From NCBI RefSeq assembly GCF_004522215.1, contig NZ_SDLR01000005.1, positions 217,086-281,085 on the forward strand: a stretch of 64,000 nt of DNA. The letters are read 5' to 3'. Both the position numbers and the translations under genes were made by a program. Positions 52,589 through 62,528 of this stretch are shown piece by piece. Below the pieces are notes generated by a model that saw only the letters and a list, made by a program, of their open reading frames with translations, had not been told where the DNA came from and ran no database searches. Each line of letters starts with the position of its first letter. Position 1 is the stretch's first letter. The DNA comes from Ammoniphilus sp. YIM 78166. GTDB taxonomy: Bacteria; Bacillota; Bacilli; Aneurinibacillales; RAOX-1.

Positions 52589-54061
52589 TTATTTTTGTCT
52601 CCAAGCTCTAGGCGAACAGCCCGTATATTCCTTAAATAACCTGCTAAAATAATTCGGATCATCATACCCTACGGCAAAAGAGACTTCACGAACGGTTAAC
52701 GATGATGTAGATAATAGATGCTTAGCCTGCTTCATACGCACATCGGTTACATATTGGCGAAAGGTCTGAGCCCTTTTCACGGATAACATATGGCTAAAAT
52801 AACTGGGGCTTCGCTGTACATAGTTTGCTACTTCTTCTAGACTCAGATCAGACCGGTGAAAATGTTCATCGATATAACGCAGACCTCTCTCGATAAAATC
52901 TCCGTGGGCATGCTCCTTTTGGTTGCTTGCCTCTTGAAGAATATCATAAATAAATAAAAGAATTTCCTGTACAATTCGAAACAGAACGGGAACATGTAGA
53001 ATGGTCTGGAAAATCTCCTGATAGCGGATTTCCACTTGAGGGATTTTTTCAAGCTGATAGGTCTGCATGAAACGGCGTAAGTGCGCAAGGATGCTGGTTA
53101 AACGGATACGCAATAATTCGGGCTCAGGAAATCCTTCCGGAAATTCAGTAAACTGCTCGTACAGCCATCGCTTGATCGCCACTTTATCCCCTTCTTCAAG
53201 CATCGCCATCCACACTCGCTGTTCTGCAGGCGTTAAAAATGGATCCATGTCAAGAAAAACAGGTACTTCTTGAATCAGAACAATTTGTTGATGTCCTTTG
53301 AAGAATATCATTTTAACGGCCTGCAAGGCTCTCTCATAGCAGGTATGGATGCTATTGGAAGGATGACCTATAGGAGAAAGAGCGATAAACAATTTGCTTC
53401 CGGTTCTCCCTAGGGCCTCCCTGACCAACCGCTGTGCTTCTTGATACAGCATTTCACTGGTATAAGCAGGCAACAGACAGACGATATGTTCACGCAACGG
53501 CAAAATATGAGCTTGCTGGACAAAGGAATAATTCTCCATCCATTCGGCAAGCTCCCTGATCTCCTCTCGATCTTCCGGATGCACAACCATCATGCCCATC
53601 CCCTCAGATAAGGGTACATCGGTATCGTAAAATAAAGAAGGATACAGGTGCTGTAGGGTTTCCTTTTCGCTTCCTGCTCGTTCCCCTTCTTTTTTTCGTT
53701 TATTGCGTACGACTGCCGTGAGAGTCTGTCTGATCCGATCCGGTGATAAGGGTTTGATTAGCAGTCCTGTGGCTTGCAGCTGTATAGCTTGCCAGGCTCG
53801 CTCAAAAACGGCTTCAGCTGTTAAAGCAATAATCGCCCCTGCATATCTCTCTGCAGCACGAATAAAGATATCCCAACTACCGGAAGGAATCATTTCCAAC
53901 TCTACAATGAGGATATCCGGCTGATATTCTTCCAGTTCTTTTATGAGCGCCGCCATATCTCCGGATTGGCGAATTTCAGAAAATCTCATCGAATAAGAAG
54001 TAATGAGCCATTCAAGCCCTGTCCGTTCCATCGAGTCTCGATCAGCAATTAGCAGGCGCAT
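52589..54061 (-). CDS. AraC-type regulator with an atypical receiver domain
   Basis: This 490-residue protein has an N-terminal receiver-like domain (1-115) with acidic pair D7/D9, Thr81 and Lys103, but the phospho-acceptor position is Glu54 (ILIVELEM) instead of Asp. A central region of about 240 residues has no recognised motif. The C-terminal AraC domain holds two helix-turn-helix units, SLEEVANYVQRSPSYFSHML and the motif VREVSFAVGYDDPNYFSRLFKE. ATG 54061 follows AAAGGACG. No sensor kinase adjoins. It sits between hutG and hutP, so it probably controls hut. Glu at that site may mimic phosphate. Confidence 0.85.
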   Translation of the reverse strand: MRLLIADRDSMERTGLEWLITSYSMRFSEIRQSGDMAALIKELEEYQPDILIVELEMIPSGSWDIFIRAAERYAGAIIALTAEAVFERAWQAIQLQATGLLIKPLSPDRIRQTLTAVVRNKRKKEGERAGSEKETLQHLYPSLFYDTDVPLSEGMGMMVVHPEDREEIRELAEWMENYSFVQQAHILPLREHIVCLLPAYTSEMLYQEAQRLVREALGRTGSKLFIALSPIGHPSNSIHTCYERALQAVKMIFFKGHQQIVLIQEVPVFLDMDPFLTPAEQRVWMAMLEEGDKVAIKRWLYEQFTEFPEGFPEPELLRIRLTSILAHLRRFMQTYQLEKIPQVEIRYQEIFQTILHVPVLFRIVQEILLFIYDILQEASNQKEHAHGDFIERGLRYIDEHFHRSDLSLEEVANYVQRSPSYFSHMLSVKRAQTFRQYVTDVRMKQAKHLLSTSSLTVREVSFAVGYDDPNYFSRLFKEYTGCSPRAWRQK

Positions 54062-54164
54062 AGAAACGTCCTTTCGTCTTTTCTCATAGTAAATTCCTTT
54101 TCTATATGAAAAGGCCAAATCCTTGCAGAAGAAGGATTTGACCCTAATATTCCACTTTATGGTT

Positions 54165-55157
54165 TTAATAACCTTTCCTTTGTACAAATCCTGTTAAAAA
54201 CGTGAGCATGACATGAACCCCTGCTTTTACAGTGGTCAGCGCCACATCACGAAAAGGATCTAGGCAAACAATATCCATGGCCTGAACCCGAGGATGCCTT
54301 CCCGCCAGATAAACCGCTTCAAACAATTCATCCGTCCGCATGCCGCCCGGTGTTCCCGCTGGCACTCCAGGCGCATAGGCAATATCCAGTACATCCATAT
54401 CAACGGTCAAATAAATGACATCGACTTTAGCCGCCAGTTGATCTAATGCCGTTTGAATCGTGGAAGAAATCCCTTTCTCTCTTGCTTGACGCAAGGTTAC
54501 ATAATTTACGCCCGCTTGATCTGCGTATTCCTTCAAGGATTTCGCATTGTAGAATCCATGTAAACCTATATTATAAACATCCTCCCCCAGGATGGTGCCA
54601 CTTTCAATTAGATTCCGGATCGGCGTCCCATTGCTGGGTCCATTATCCTCGAGACTGCGCAAATCAAAATGCGTATCAAGCTGCAAGATGCCGATTCGCT
54701 GTTCCGCATGGGCCATTTTCCAGCCTTTCACCAGCATGGCTGTAATGGAATGATCTCCCCCTAACATGATCGGAAGTGCGTGAGCATGGTGTTGGCGCAT
54801 GGAAACCATGGCTTCAGTAATCCGCTGGTGCGAAAGGGAAATATCCGTTACATGCATACGCACATCCCCCAGATCCAACACATGCAGTGGGGTTAAATCA
54901 ACGTCATATTCCAAATGGTAAGGATGAAAGGATTTCCAGGCCTGGCGCATCGCCTCTGGGTTTTCGCTCGCAGCAGACGCACTGATGGAAGAACGGGAAA
55001 GGGGAATCCCAAGAATCGTCACATCCACGGAGCCAAAATCAACGGTTGGCTCTTCACCGGTGAGCGTTCTTATCCATTCGTTCACCTTGGGCTCGTTTCC
55101 TTCTGCACGGGACCAGCGGAAAAGAGGCGGTTTAAGCTGAGGATACGGATAAGTCAT
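54165..55157 (-). CDS. hutG: HutG formiminoglutamase (ureohydrolase family)
   Basis: This 330-residue arginase-family protein has the Mn2+ sites LGGDHSI (about 127-133), LDTHFDLR and VDMDVLDIAYAPG, which carry the conserved Asp and His ligands. In the hut path it splits N-formimidoylglutamate to glutamate and formamide. The family also includes agmatinases, but position next to hutI and hutU decides. Its start overlaps the hutI stop by 26 bp. ATG 55157. Confidence 0.93.
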   Translation of the reverse strand: MTYPYPQLKPPLFRWSRAEGNEPKVNEWIRTLTGEEPTVDFGSVDVTILGIPLSRSSISASAASENPEAMRQAWKSFHPYHLEYDVDLTPLHVLDLGDVRMHVTDISLSHQRITEAMVSMRQHHAHALPIMLGGDHSITAMLVKGWKMAHAEQRIGILQLDTHFDLRSLEDNGPSNGTPIRNLIESGTILGEDVYNIGLHGFYNAKSLKEYADQAGVNYVTLRQAREKGISSTIQTALDQLAAKVDVIYLTVDMDVLDIAYAPGVPAGTPGGMRTDELFEAVYLAGRHPRVQAMDIVCLDPFRDVALTTVKAGVHVMLTFLTGFVQRKGY

Positions 55158-56433
55158 CAGTTAATCTCCCTTTCTCCACCACAATCTGTCCGGCTTTTAT
55201 CACGGTCTCCACCAGGTTCACGGCATAGTGGTATTGCATATACGCATAGTTTGGCGCATCAAACACGACTAAGTCTGCCACTTTCCCTTTTTCCAAGCTT
55301 CCTACACGATGGGCTTGCTTAATCGCATGCGCTGCATTAATTGTTGTCGCGACTACAACTTCGGCTGGGGTCATCCCCATCGTTTGGCATCCCAAATTCA
55401 TCATGAACGGCAAATTTTCCGTAGGAGAAGATCCAGGGTTTCGGTCTGTAGATAGGGCCACGGCCACACCGGCATCGATCATTTTGCGTCCGTTGGCTGC
55501 TTCTGCCTTTAAAAAGAACGCCGTTCCTGGGAGCAGAACAGCAACCACTCCTTTTTCCGCCATTTGCCGGATCCCTTCGTCCGATGCCCGAAGAAGATGG
55601 TCCGCTGATACCGCCCCTAATCTAGCTGCCAACTCCGCTCCTTGATAGGGTTCAATTTCATCCGCATGAATTTTGGGAAGCAATCCATGCTCCATCCCCG
55701 CTCGCAGGATTCTCTCCGATTGCTCCGGTGTAAACACTCCGTGTTCGCAGAAGACATCATTAAATTGAGCCAGACCGCTTTTCGCCACTTCCGGAATCAT
55801 TTCGTTTACTACGATGTCTACAAAACGATCCGGGTCCTGTTTATATTCAGCAGGTACAGCATGCGCCCCCATAAACGTAGAAACGATATCGATCGGATGG
55901 CTTTCATGCAAACGCTTGGCTACCCGCAGTTGCTTCATTTCATGCTCCAGGGTCAAGCCATACCCGCTCTTCGCTTCAAGCGTCGTTACCCCGTATTGTA
56001 AAAAGCGATTCAAACGCTTGTACGACAGCTCATATAATTCCTCTTCACTAGCCGCTTGCGTGGCACGGGTGGAGTTGTGAATCCCCCCGCCCGCGTTCAT
56101 AATCTCCATATAGGATTTTCCGGCTAAACGCATTTCGTACTCCTGTTCCCGGCTTCCGCCAAACACAAGGTGCGTGTGGGCATCAATGAGTCCAGGGGTT
56201 ACGACCCTCCCTGTGGCATCGATAACATGGGCTTCATGAAGGCGATCCCGGTAAAAAGCGGTTACACTTTCGTCGGTATCCACCATCTGGATGAAGCCGT
56301 CTTCGATCCAGACGGCTCCATCTTCAATGATGTGTAAATCGCTCATCGCTTTCCCTGTTACCGGCTGCTCAGACGTTCCCTGAAGAGTAATGAGTTGGGC
56401 AGCGTGACGAAGCAATACCGGTCTTTTATTCAT
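55132..56433 (-). CDS. hutI: HutI imidazolonepropionase
   Basis: This 433-residue amidohydrolase has the metal site D-x-H-T-H in GLIDAHTHLVFGG (about 79-91), EAKSGYGL, FMGAHAVP, IHADEIEP and ALSTDRNPGS (the catalytic Asp). It opens the imidazolone ring to give formimidoylglutamate, the third step. ATG 56433 is preceded by AGGGAGG. It lies 13 bp after hutU. Confidence 0.97.
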   Translation of the reverse strand: MNKRPVLLRHAAQLITLQGTSEQPVTGKAMSDLHIIEDGAVWIEDGFIQMVDTDESVTAFYRDRLHEAHVIDATGRVVTPGLIDAHTHLVFGGSREQEYEMRLAGKSYMEIMNAGGGIHNSTRATQAASEEELYELSYKRLNRFLQYGVTTLEAKSGYGLTLEHEMKQLRVAKRLHESHPIDIVSTFMGAHAVPAEYKQDPDRFVDIVVNEMIPEVAKSGLAQFNDVFCEHGVFTPEQSERILRAGMEHGLLPKIHADEIEPYQGAELAARLGAVSADHLLRASDEGIRQMAEKGVVAVLLPGTAFFLKAEAANGRKMIDAGVAVALSTDRNPGSSPTENLPFMMNLGCQTMGMTPAEVVVATTINAAHAIKQAHRVGSLEKGKVADLVVFDAPNYAYMQYHYAVNLVETVIKAGQIVVEKGRLTDDLSVSSA

Positions 56434-56446
56434 TGTTTTTCCCTCC

Positions 56447-58114
56447 CTATTTCTTTAGCATGGGAATGTGAATCCCTTTATTTTTCGCTGTCTCGATGGC
56501 TAATTCATATCCGGCATCCGCATGTCGAACGACACCCATCCCAGGGTCGGTGGTAAGAACGCGCTGTAAGCGTTTCTCCGCCGCTTCCGTACCATCGGCG
56601 ACAATCACCATACCGCTATGCTGGGAATACCCCATCCCTACTCCGCCTCCGTGGTGAAGCGATACCCAGCTTGCTCCGCCTACAGCATTAATCATGGCAT
56701 TGAGAATCGGCCAGTCAGACACCGCATCACTTCCGTCTTTCATCGCTTCTGTTTCACGGTTTGGTGATGCGACAGAACCGGAATCTAAGTGGTCGCGACC
56801 AATAACAATCGGGGCTTTTAGCTCACCGCTGCGTACCATATCATTGATAATTTTTCCGAATCGGGCGCGCTCTCCATAACCCAACCAGCAAATGCGGGCA
56901 GGAAGGCCTTGGAAGGCAATACGCTCCCGGGCCATTTTGATCCAGTTGCAAAGATGCGTATTATAAGCAAACTCTCGCAAAATAACTTCATCTGTCTTAT
57001 AGATATCCTCCGGGTCACCCGATAGGGCTACCCAACGGAAGGGACCTTTGCCTTCACAGAATTGTGGACGGATAAAAGCAGGAACGAATCCAGGGAAATT
57101 AAAGGCATCCTTTACCCCTTCATTGTAAGCGACTTGACGGATATTGTTCCCGTAGTCAAAAGCTACAGCGCCCTTGGCCTGCATCTCCAGCATCGCCTTC
57201 ACATGAACCGCCATACTTGCTTTCGAACGCTTGACATACTCCTCTGGATTATTCTTGCGCAATTCGGCTCCTTCTTCTAAGCTCATACTGGCAGGCAAGT
57301 ATCCGTTTAACGGGTCATGCGCCGATGTCTGATCGGTAATAATATCCGGAATAAAGTTGCGCTTGATCATCTCCGGCAAGATGTCGGCTGCATTCCCCAG
57401 CAACCCAATGGAAAGTCTTCGTCCTTCTTTCTTCGCCTCTTCCGCACGTACAATCGCTTCGTCTAGCGTTTCTACCAGGATATCTGTATAACGAGTTTCA
57501 ATCCGCTTTTCAATTCGCGAGCGATCCACGTCAATCCCGATGACCACCCCATCACACATGGTCACGGCAAGCGGCTGCGCGCCACCCATTCCCCCTAAAC
57601 CAGCTGTAACCGTTATCGTTCCTTTTAAACTTCCTCCAAAATGCTGTCTTGCACACTCCGCAAAGGTTTCATAGGTTCCTTGGACAATTCCTTGACTTCC
57701 AATGTAAATCCAGCTTCCCGCGGTCATTTGCCCATACATCATGAGTCCTTTTTTGTCCAGGTCGTGGAAGGTATCCCAGTTTGCCCAAGCAGGAACTAAA
57801 TTGGAATTGGCAAGGAGTACACGAGGCGCATCCGGATGAGATTTAAATACGGCAACCGGTTTCCCAGATTGAACGAGCATCGTCTCGTCATCTTCAAGAT
57901 TCTTTAACGTCTCGACGATGGCATCAAAGCTTTCCCAGTTGCGCGCCGCTTTTCCGATTCCGCCATAAACCACCAGTTTTTCCGGCCATTCTGCTACTTC
58001 CGGGTCAAGGTTATTCATCAGCATGCGTAAGGCTGCCTCCTGCACCCATCCTTTTGTATTTAATTCTGTACCGCGTGGCGCTCTATAGACTCTTTTATTT
58101 TCCGTTGTTGTCAT
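56447..58114 (-). CDS. hutU: HutU urocanate hydratase
   Basis: This 555-residue enzyme uses tightly bound NAD+ as electrophile to hydrate urocanate to imidazolonepropionate, the second step. Recognisable are [11 protein letters not shown] (about 49-59), [32 protein letters not shown] and the end [20 protein letters not shown]. Length and sequence match the family across the whole gene. AAGGAGTGAC precedes the ATG. A candidate cre lies in the upstream region. Confidence 0.97.
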   Translation of the reverse strand: MTTTENKRVYRAPRGTELNTKGWVQEAALRMLMNNLDPEVAEWPEKLVVYGGIGKAARNWESFDAIVETLKNLEDDETMLVQSGKPVAVFKSHPDAPRVLLANSNLVPAWANWDTFHDLDKKGLMMYGQMTAGSWIYIGSQGIVQGTYETFAECARQHFGGSLKGTITVTAGLGGMGGAQPLAVTMCDGVVIGIDVDRSRIEKRIETRYTDILVETLDEAIVRAEEAKKEGRRLSIGLLGNAADILPEMIKRNFIPDIITDQTSAHDPLNGYLPASMSLEEGAELRKNNPEEYVKRSKASMAVHVKAMLEMQAKGAVAFDYGNNIRQVAYNEGVKDAFNFPGFVPAFIRPQFCEGKGPFRWVALSGDPEDIYKTDEVILREFAYNTHLCNWIKMARERIAFQGLPARICWLGYGERARFGKIINDMVRSGELKAPIVIGRDHLDSGSVASPNRETEAMKDGSDAVSDWPILNAMINAVGGASWVSLHHGGGVGMGYSQHSGMVIVADGTEAAEKRLQRVLTTDPGMGVVRHADAGYELAIETAKNKGIHIPMLKK

Positions 58115-58216
58115 TCGTTTTTGTCACTCCTTTAAGTTTTCTTACCTCCATTCTATAAGCATCTAGGATGAGAAAATAGAAGAGTGACTTTTTAAATCCT
58201 GAAGATTTCAGTCTAT

Positions 58217-58230
58217 TGATATCGCTTTTT
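58217..58230. promoter_or_regulatory. candidate cre (CcpA) site before hutU
   Basis: Minus strand AAAAAAGCGATATCA overlaps the cre consensus at 12 of 14 positions. It lies about 105 bp before hutU. Confidence 0.4.
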
Positions 58231-58269
58231 TATTATGTTTTCACAACAAATCTGGATTTTTATTTTATA

Positions 58270-59466
58270 TTATGGATTTACTTTTACTTCTCGATATTCA
58301 GTAGGACTATACTGGGTGTATTTTTTAAACATTCGGCTAAAGTAATTGGCATCCTCAAACCCCACTTGATGGGCAATTTGCTGTACGGTTAACTCCGTTT
58401 GTTCTAAGTAAAGACAAGCTTTTTGAACTCGCATTCGATTAACGAAGTCCAACATGCTTATGCCCATCTCTTTCTTAAACAAATGGCTGATATGGTATTT
58501 ACTCAAACAGCAAAATCGTGCTAATTCATCTAAAGCCATTTTCTTTTCCAGGTTCTCCTTCATATACTGAATCACTTGCCGAATCACGGGCGACACCCCG
58601 GCCGATTGGGTTTGTGCAACCTGCTCCGTAAGGCGATAACCGTATTCACACACCTTCTGGGCAAATTTGTCATAACGAATGGTTTGGTATAAATCCTGAA
58701 TAAAATGAGCGTTTTCTGACAGAATGGTAGCCGGACTTACTCCAGTCTCCAGGGCAAATCTAGACATCCACATTACCAAATCCACTACTTCCGACTTAAA
58801 CATATCCACATTAAACTTGTAGGCATGGGCCATTCTCTCCATAAGGATTTTCAGCATCGAAACTGTCCCTTCTTCATCACCAATCCGGACTCGTGCCAAT
58901 AGCTCGGTTTTCTCCTGTTGGCTAAAAGATGTCTGTCTCAGTTCCTCTACGTTCGCTTTCTTCTCAAATTGGAAGATCATCTGCTTTCCCTGGAAAAACC
59001 GGTCAACCATAGAACGCTTGGCTTCATCAAAAGAATGGTAAAGCATGTAGGGATCATCGTAATAGGTGCCAATGCCTATGGATACAGGAATATCCACACC
59101 GTTCGCTGACCATTGGATATCTCTCGCCATCTTCCAGCACGCTTCCCTCACCTTCTCCTTGGTAAGCGGTTCCGCCGTAATTTCCAGAAGTAATGCAAGG
59201 ACTCCTTCCGAAACCCATGCCCAAACAAAAGGAATGTTGATGGCCTTGCAAACGGCATCGGCTACAGTATGGCCCACTTCGATGGTCCACGCTAATCCCT
59301 TTCCCGCCGATAGCTCAGGATAACGATCAATAGAAACAACCATCACGAGATGAGGGTGTATGGATAGGCCATATACTTCTTGCAGTTTAGAAAATGCAGC
59401 CTCGTGTACAACCGTTCCCGAAAGGAGCAAGTGAGAAAATGCGGCTTTCAATGGATCTTGTTTCAT
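58270..59466 (-). CDS. AraC family regulator with a GGDEF-like N-terminal part
   Basis: This 398-residue protein has an N-terminal region (about 40-165) reminiscent of the GGDEF-like sensor half of several AraC proteins (SIDRYPELSAGKGLAWTIEV, VSIGIGTYYDD). The C-terminal AraC HTH pair has LDELARFCCLSKYHISHLFK and VQQIAHQVGFEDANYFSRMF. It lies between yjiH and hutU in the same direction and probably activates the hut cluster. The domain is too divergent for cyclase activity. ATG 59466 follows GAGGAAG. Confidence 0.85.
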   Translation of the reverse strand: MKQDPLKAAFSHLLLSGTVVHEAAFSKLQEVYGLSIHPHLVMVVSIDRYPELSAGKGLAWTIEVGHTVADAVCKAINIPFVWAWVSEGVLALLLEITAEPLTKEKVREACWKMARDIQWSANGVDIPVSIGIGTYYDDPYMLYHSFDEAKRSMVDRFFQGKQMIFQFEKKANVEELRQTSFSQQEKTELLARVRIGDEEGTVSMLKILMERMAHAYKFNVDMFKSEVVDLVMWMSRFALETGVSPATILSENAHFIQDLYQTIRYDKFAQKVCEYGYRLTEQVAQTQSAGVSPVIRQVIQYMKENLEKKMALDELARFCCLSKYHISHLFKKEMGISMLDFVNRMRVQKACLYLEQTELTVQQIAHQVGFEDANYFSRMFKKYTQYSPTEYREVKVNP

Positions 59467-59553
59467 TTACGGTTCTCTTCCTCCATCAATAATGTCACAT
59501 GCATAAAAAGCCATCCATCTGCCCATAGGACAAAAGGAATGGCTTAGCTCAAA

Positions 59554-60888
59554 TTATAGTATAAACATGGCAATGGGGGTAACAAGGATCAAGGTCAAGA
59601 TCACCCTCTGAATATAGATGACAATCAGTTCCGGTATCGAAATCGGAATTTCCGTTGACAAAATACAAGGGATCGAAGCAGAAAAGAATAAAATAGATGA
59701 TACCGATACAACGGCAATGATAAATTTCGTCGCTAACGGGGCACTCGCTACCAACAGGGCCGGAAGAAACATTTCGGCAATGCCAACGGACAATGCTTTA
59801 GCCGCTAATAAGGGTTCGGGTACTTGTAGAATCCAAGTAAAGGGATAAAAGATATAGCCTAACCAATCAAACACAGGCGTAAATTTTGCCAAGACAAGGC
59901 CGATTAGTCCAACGGACATAATGGAAGGCAGAATTCCCATCGTCATGACAAAGCCGTCTTTTAAATTTCTCAGGATGTTGGGTCCTAATCCAGGTGCATG
60001 CTGAGCTGCCTTCATCCCTTCTTCCCAAGCCGTCTGTAATAAAGGACCTTTCGTTTCCGGATCCGGGTCCCCTGTTTCTGTAAAGTAATCCTCACTCTTT
60101 CGGCTTAGAGGTCGAATTCGGACGGTGATGGCTGTGACGATAAACGTAATGACTAATGTCGTCCAGAAATATAAATTCCATAGATCCATAATATCCAAGG
60201 TCTTCGCCACGATAATCATAAAGGTGGCTGAAACGGTTGAAAATCCGGTTGCAATAATGCAAGCTTCCTTAACGGTATATTTCCCTTCTTTAAATACTCG
60301 GTTCGTAATCAATAAACCAATCGAGTAGCTTCCAACAAAAGAAGCAACAGCATCAATGGCGGATCTCCCAGGTGTTTTCCACAACGGTCTCATGATGGGA
60401 TTGCAGAATACTCCAATGAATTCCATTAATCCATATCCGACTAATAAAGCCAAGAAAGCAGAGCCAACAGGAACCAATATCCCAACGGGGATCACCAATT
60501 TTTCAAAAAGGAAAGGACCTAAATCGGCTTCAAACAACCAGGCGGGACCCACGTGAAAATAAAGCATCAGTCCGACGATAAAGCCCAACGCCTTCAGCAC
60601 GGTAAACACCGTATTGACGGCACCCTTGTTCCATGTCTTGGTGATAAATGGATAAATACTACCTAGCAGCATGACAAAAAGCGCGTAAATGGGAGCCAAG
60701 GTGGGTACTGCAGCCCTGATAGCGGTTACAAGGTGATCTAAGGGAATGGTTGATTTGCCGCCGATGGAAATAGGAATAAAAAACATGAAAATGCCGATGG
60801 AACTAAAAAAGAAAAATTTAAAGATACTGCTAAAATTTTTCTCCATCCTTGGTTTAATTTCTCCCGTATGTTGCTGTGGTTGACTCAT
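59554..60888 (-). CDS. YjiH family membrane protein (nucleoside-recognition/GATE domain)
   Basis: This 444-residue protein has about ten membrane helices of the YjiH family: FFFFSSIGIFMFFIPISIGG near the start and GATE domains with FVGSYSIGLLITNRVFKEGKY and PVGSAFLALLVGYGLMEFIG. Relatives in Bacillales often lie by hut genes and are presumed transporters or permease partners for histidine or urocanate. GGAGG precedes ATG 60888. It is the first gene of the hut region. Confidence 0.85.
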   Translation of the reverse strand: MSQPQQHTGEIKPRMEKNFSSIFKFFFFSSIGIFMFFIPISIGGKSTIPLDHLVTAIRAAVPTLAPIYALFVMLLGSIYPFITKTWNKGAVNTVFTVLKALGFIVGLMLYFHVGPAWLFEADLGPFLFEKLVIPVGILVPVGSAFLALLVGYGLMEFIGVFCNPIMRPLWKTPGRSAIDAVASFVGSYSIGLLITNRVFKEGKYTVKEACIIATGFSTVSATFMIIVAKTLDIMDLWNLYFWTTLVITFIVTAITVRIRPLSRKSEDYFTETGDPDPETKGPLLQTAWEEGMKAAQHAPGLGPNILRNLKDGFVMTMGILPSIMSVGLIGLVLAKFTPVFDWLGYIFYPFTWILQVPEPLLAAKALSVGIAEMFLPALLVASAPLATKFIIAVVSVSSILFFSASIPCILSTEIPISIPELIVIYIQRVILTLILVTPIAMFIL

Positions 60889-61265
60889 ACAAAACCTCCT
60901 CTTATGGTGTTGAACGCTAAAGTCTTATCTTTATTTTAAAAGATCAGAATGCGTTTTCATCTAGTTGAATTTGCGTAAAGATAGCACAATATTGCTACCC
61001 GAGGAGGTTTACTGCATGATTCCAATACTGTCTATTTGAACCTTTGGGCGGATGTCAATGCGAGACGAATATTCCTTATGATCAAGTCAGGAGTTTGACT
61101 AAACAGTGCTTTGAGATCCTTCATATCCTCTGACAATTTTCCGCTTAGAACACGAGCTAACTTCCTTTCTTATCCAATATTCCTATCATCAGCATGGTTA
61201 TACTTTCCGATTTTTTTACCAAAATAAGGGTGAATTGTATTTCTATACTCTGGAGGAATAAAATA
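60889..61265. other. non-coding gap, mostly a relic
   Basis: No intact gene. A start-less minus frame at 61032-61159 encodes VLSGKLSEDMKDLKALFSQ then PDLIIRNIRL, like the N-terminus of a spore-germination GerA-type protein. The match is by pattern only. Confidence 0.35.
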
Positions 61266-61772
61266 GTGATCTTTATTTATAATGATTTTGGTGGAACGCA
61301 CTCGACGGTTTTAGCTGCCTCTTACCACCTGAAAAAGTTGGATGAAACAAGGGAACCTACCAAAGAAGAAATACTGTCTGCACACCATTTTAATAAGCTT
61401 AGATACAAGGATCGGGGGAAGTTCTATTTTCATGGGGTGGATGAAGAGGGGAATTCCGTCTATACAATAGGTAGAGGTCGATCTAAAATCCTAATTCCGG
61501 GTATAGAAAATTTTATTCGAACGCTTCATGAGGAACAGTTATTACATGAAAAAATCATTTTGTCCAATACGTCCCCTACCGTTCCCCTTCCTATGACCTT
61601 TGGGGGGATGTTTTCCCGTTGGTTAAGGGTTGATTTCATTGGGGTACCGCTATTAGTCATGGGGGCAAAACATGCTTACAAAGATATTATCACCCTTGTT
61701 CACCATACAAAGATGATCGCAAAAAGCTCCACTTCGCAACTAGTGGTACTTGATAACAAACAACCTAAATAG
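61266..61772 (+). CDS. DUF3189 family protein
   Basis: This 168-residue protein begins VIFIYNDFGGTHSTVLAASY, the DUF3189 start (I-x-Y-N-D-F-G-G-x-H-S), and contains FYFHGVDEEGNSVYTIGRG and PLLVMGAKHAYKDI near the C-terminus. The family occurs in spore-forming Bacillales; its role is unknown. The start is GTG 61266, since GGAGG lies 9 nt upstream. An earlier ATG lacks a site. Confidence 0.85.
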   Translation: MIFIYNDFGGTHSTVLAASYHLKKLDETREPTKEEILSAHHFNKLRYKDRGKFYFHGVDEEGNSVYTIGRGRSKILIPGIENFIRTLHEEQLLHEKIILSNTSPTVPLPMTFGGMFSRWLRVDFIGVPLLVMGAKHAYKDIITLVHHTKMIAKSSTSQLVVLDNKQPK

Positions 61773-61849
61773 GATTATGCGGACAATTTACATTTGAGAA
61801 TCTTGTGAATAGAAATAGACTAAATACAACCATTGGGGAGGAATTTCTT

Positions 61850-62281
61850 TTGCATTTATATCAAGGATATCGCTTATTACCCGATACAGGTTTGATTCAT
61901 GATGTAATGAAGGCGATAAATGGAGAATTTAGTGCCATTCACTGTTATGCTGAAATTGCCAGGAATGCAAGTAATCCCTTAGAAAAAAGTCAAATACAAG
62001 AAATCCGAAAAGATGAGATTCGTCATTTTCAAGAGTTTTCTCGTATTTACTTTTCTCTTACAGGGAGACAGCCTACCCCTCAAATAACGGAGGCTTGTCC
62101 CAAGACTTATAAGGAAGGACTTAGGGCAGCTTTTAAGGATGAACAAGAAACAGTAGATTTCTATTTAGATATTGCCGATAAGACTCAAGACCAGTATATA
62201 AAAGAACGGTTCAAAAGAGCAGCGTCAGACGAGCAGAATCATGCCGTTTGGTTTTTGTATTTCCTCTCTAATAATCCTTAA
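61850..62281 (+). CDS. ferritin-like di-iron protein
   Basis: This 143-residue protein folds as a four-helix bundle with the two E-x6-Y/E-x2-H type ligand sets: GEFSAIHCYAEIA, RKDEIRHFQEF, KDEQETVDFYLDIA and SDEQNHAVWF. It is a rubrerythrin/ferritin-like protein, close to B. subtilis YhjR-type. It may bind iron or detoxify peroxide. The start is TTG 61850 after GGGAGGAA, though an earlier GTG at 61805 is possible. Confidence 0.82.
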   Translation: MHLYQGYRLLPDTGLIHDVMKAINGEFSAIHCYAEIARNASNPLEKSQIQEIRKDEIRHFQEFSRIYFSLTGRQPTPQITEACPKTYKEGLRAAFKDEQETVDFYLDIADKTQDQYIKERFKRAASDEQNHAVWFLYFLSNNP

Positions 62282-62311
62282 TAATCCTGCCGCATACAAA
62301 AAAGACAAAGG

Positions 62312-62344
62312 AACAAGCCGACCATCATTTGATTGTCGGCTTGT
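62312..62344 (+). terminator. terminator of the ferritin-like gene
   Basis: AACAAGCCGAC-11 nt-GTCGGCTTGTT, an 11-bp perfect stem about 30 bp after the stop. Confidence 0.82.
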
Positions 62345-62411
62345 TATTCGCGAATACTCTTGTCTGATTTCGACCTTCCTTCTTTGCTAAATAAAGAGCG
62401 TTTACGGTCAC
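62325..62411 (-). pseudogene. GGDEF-domain C-terminal relic
   Basis: The minus frame encodes NALYLAKKEGRNQTRVF before a stop, the 'ALY-x-AK-x-x-GRN' ending of diguanylate cyclases. No start and no active site remain. The intact cyclase at 41.9-43 kb ends ESLYKAKSLGRN, so this is another, mostly deleted gene. Confidence 0.6.
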
Positions 62412-62528
62412 GTAATCGCATATGATAATACCCCAACATAGTGTGTAATTTGCCCAACATAAGTTTGATCTATGCTCGTTTTGTCAAAGCTATAACAAAT
62501 AACTCATGTATAGGTGATTTTAAATCAT

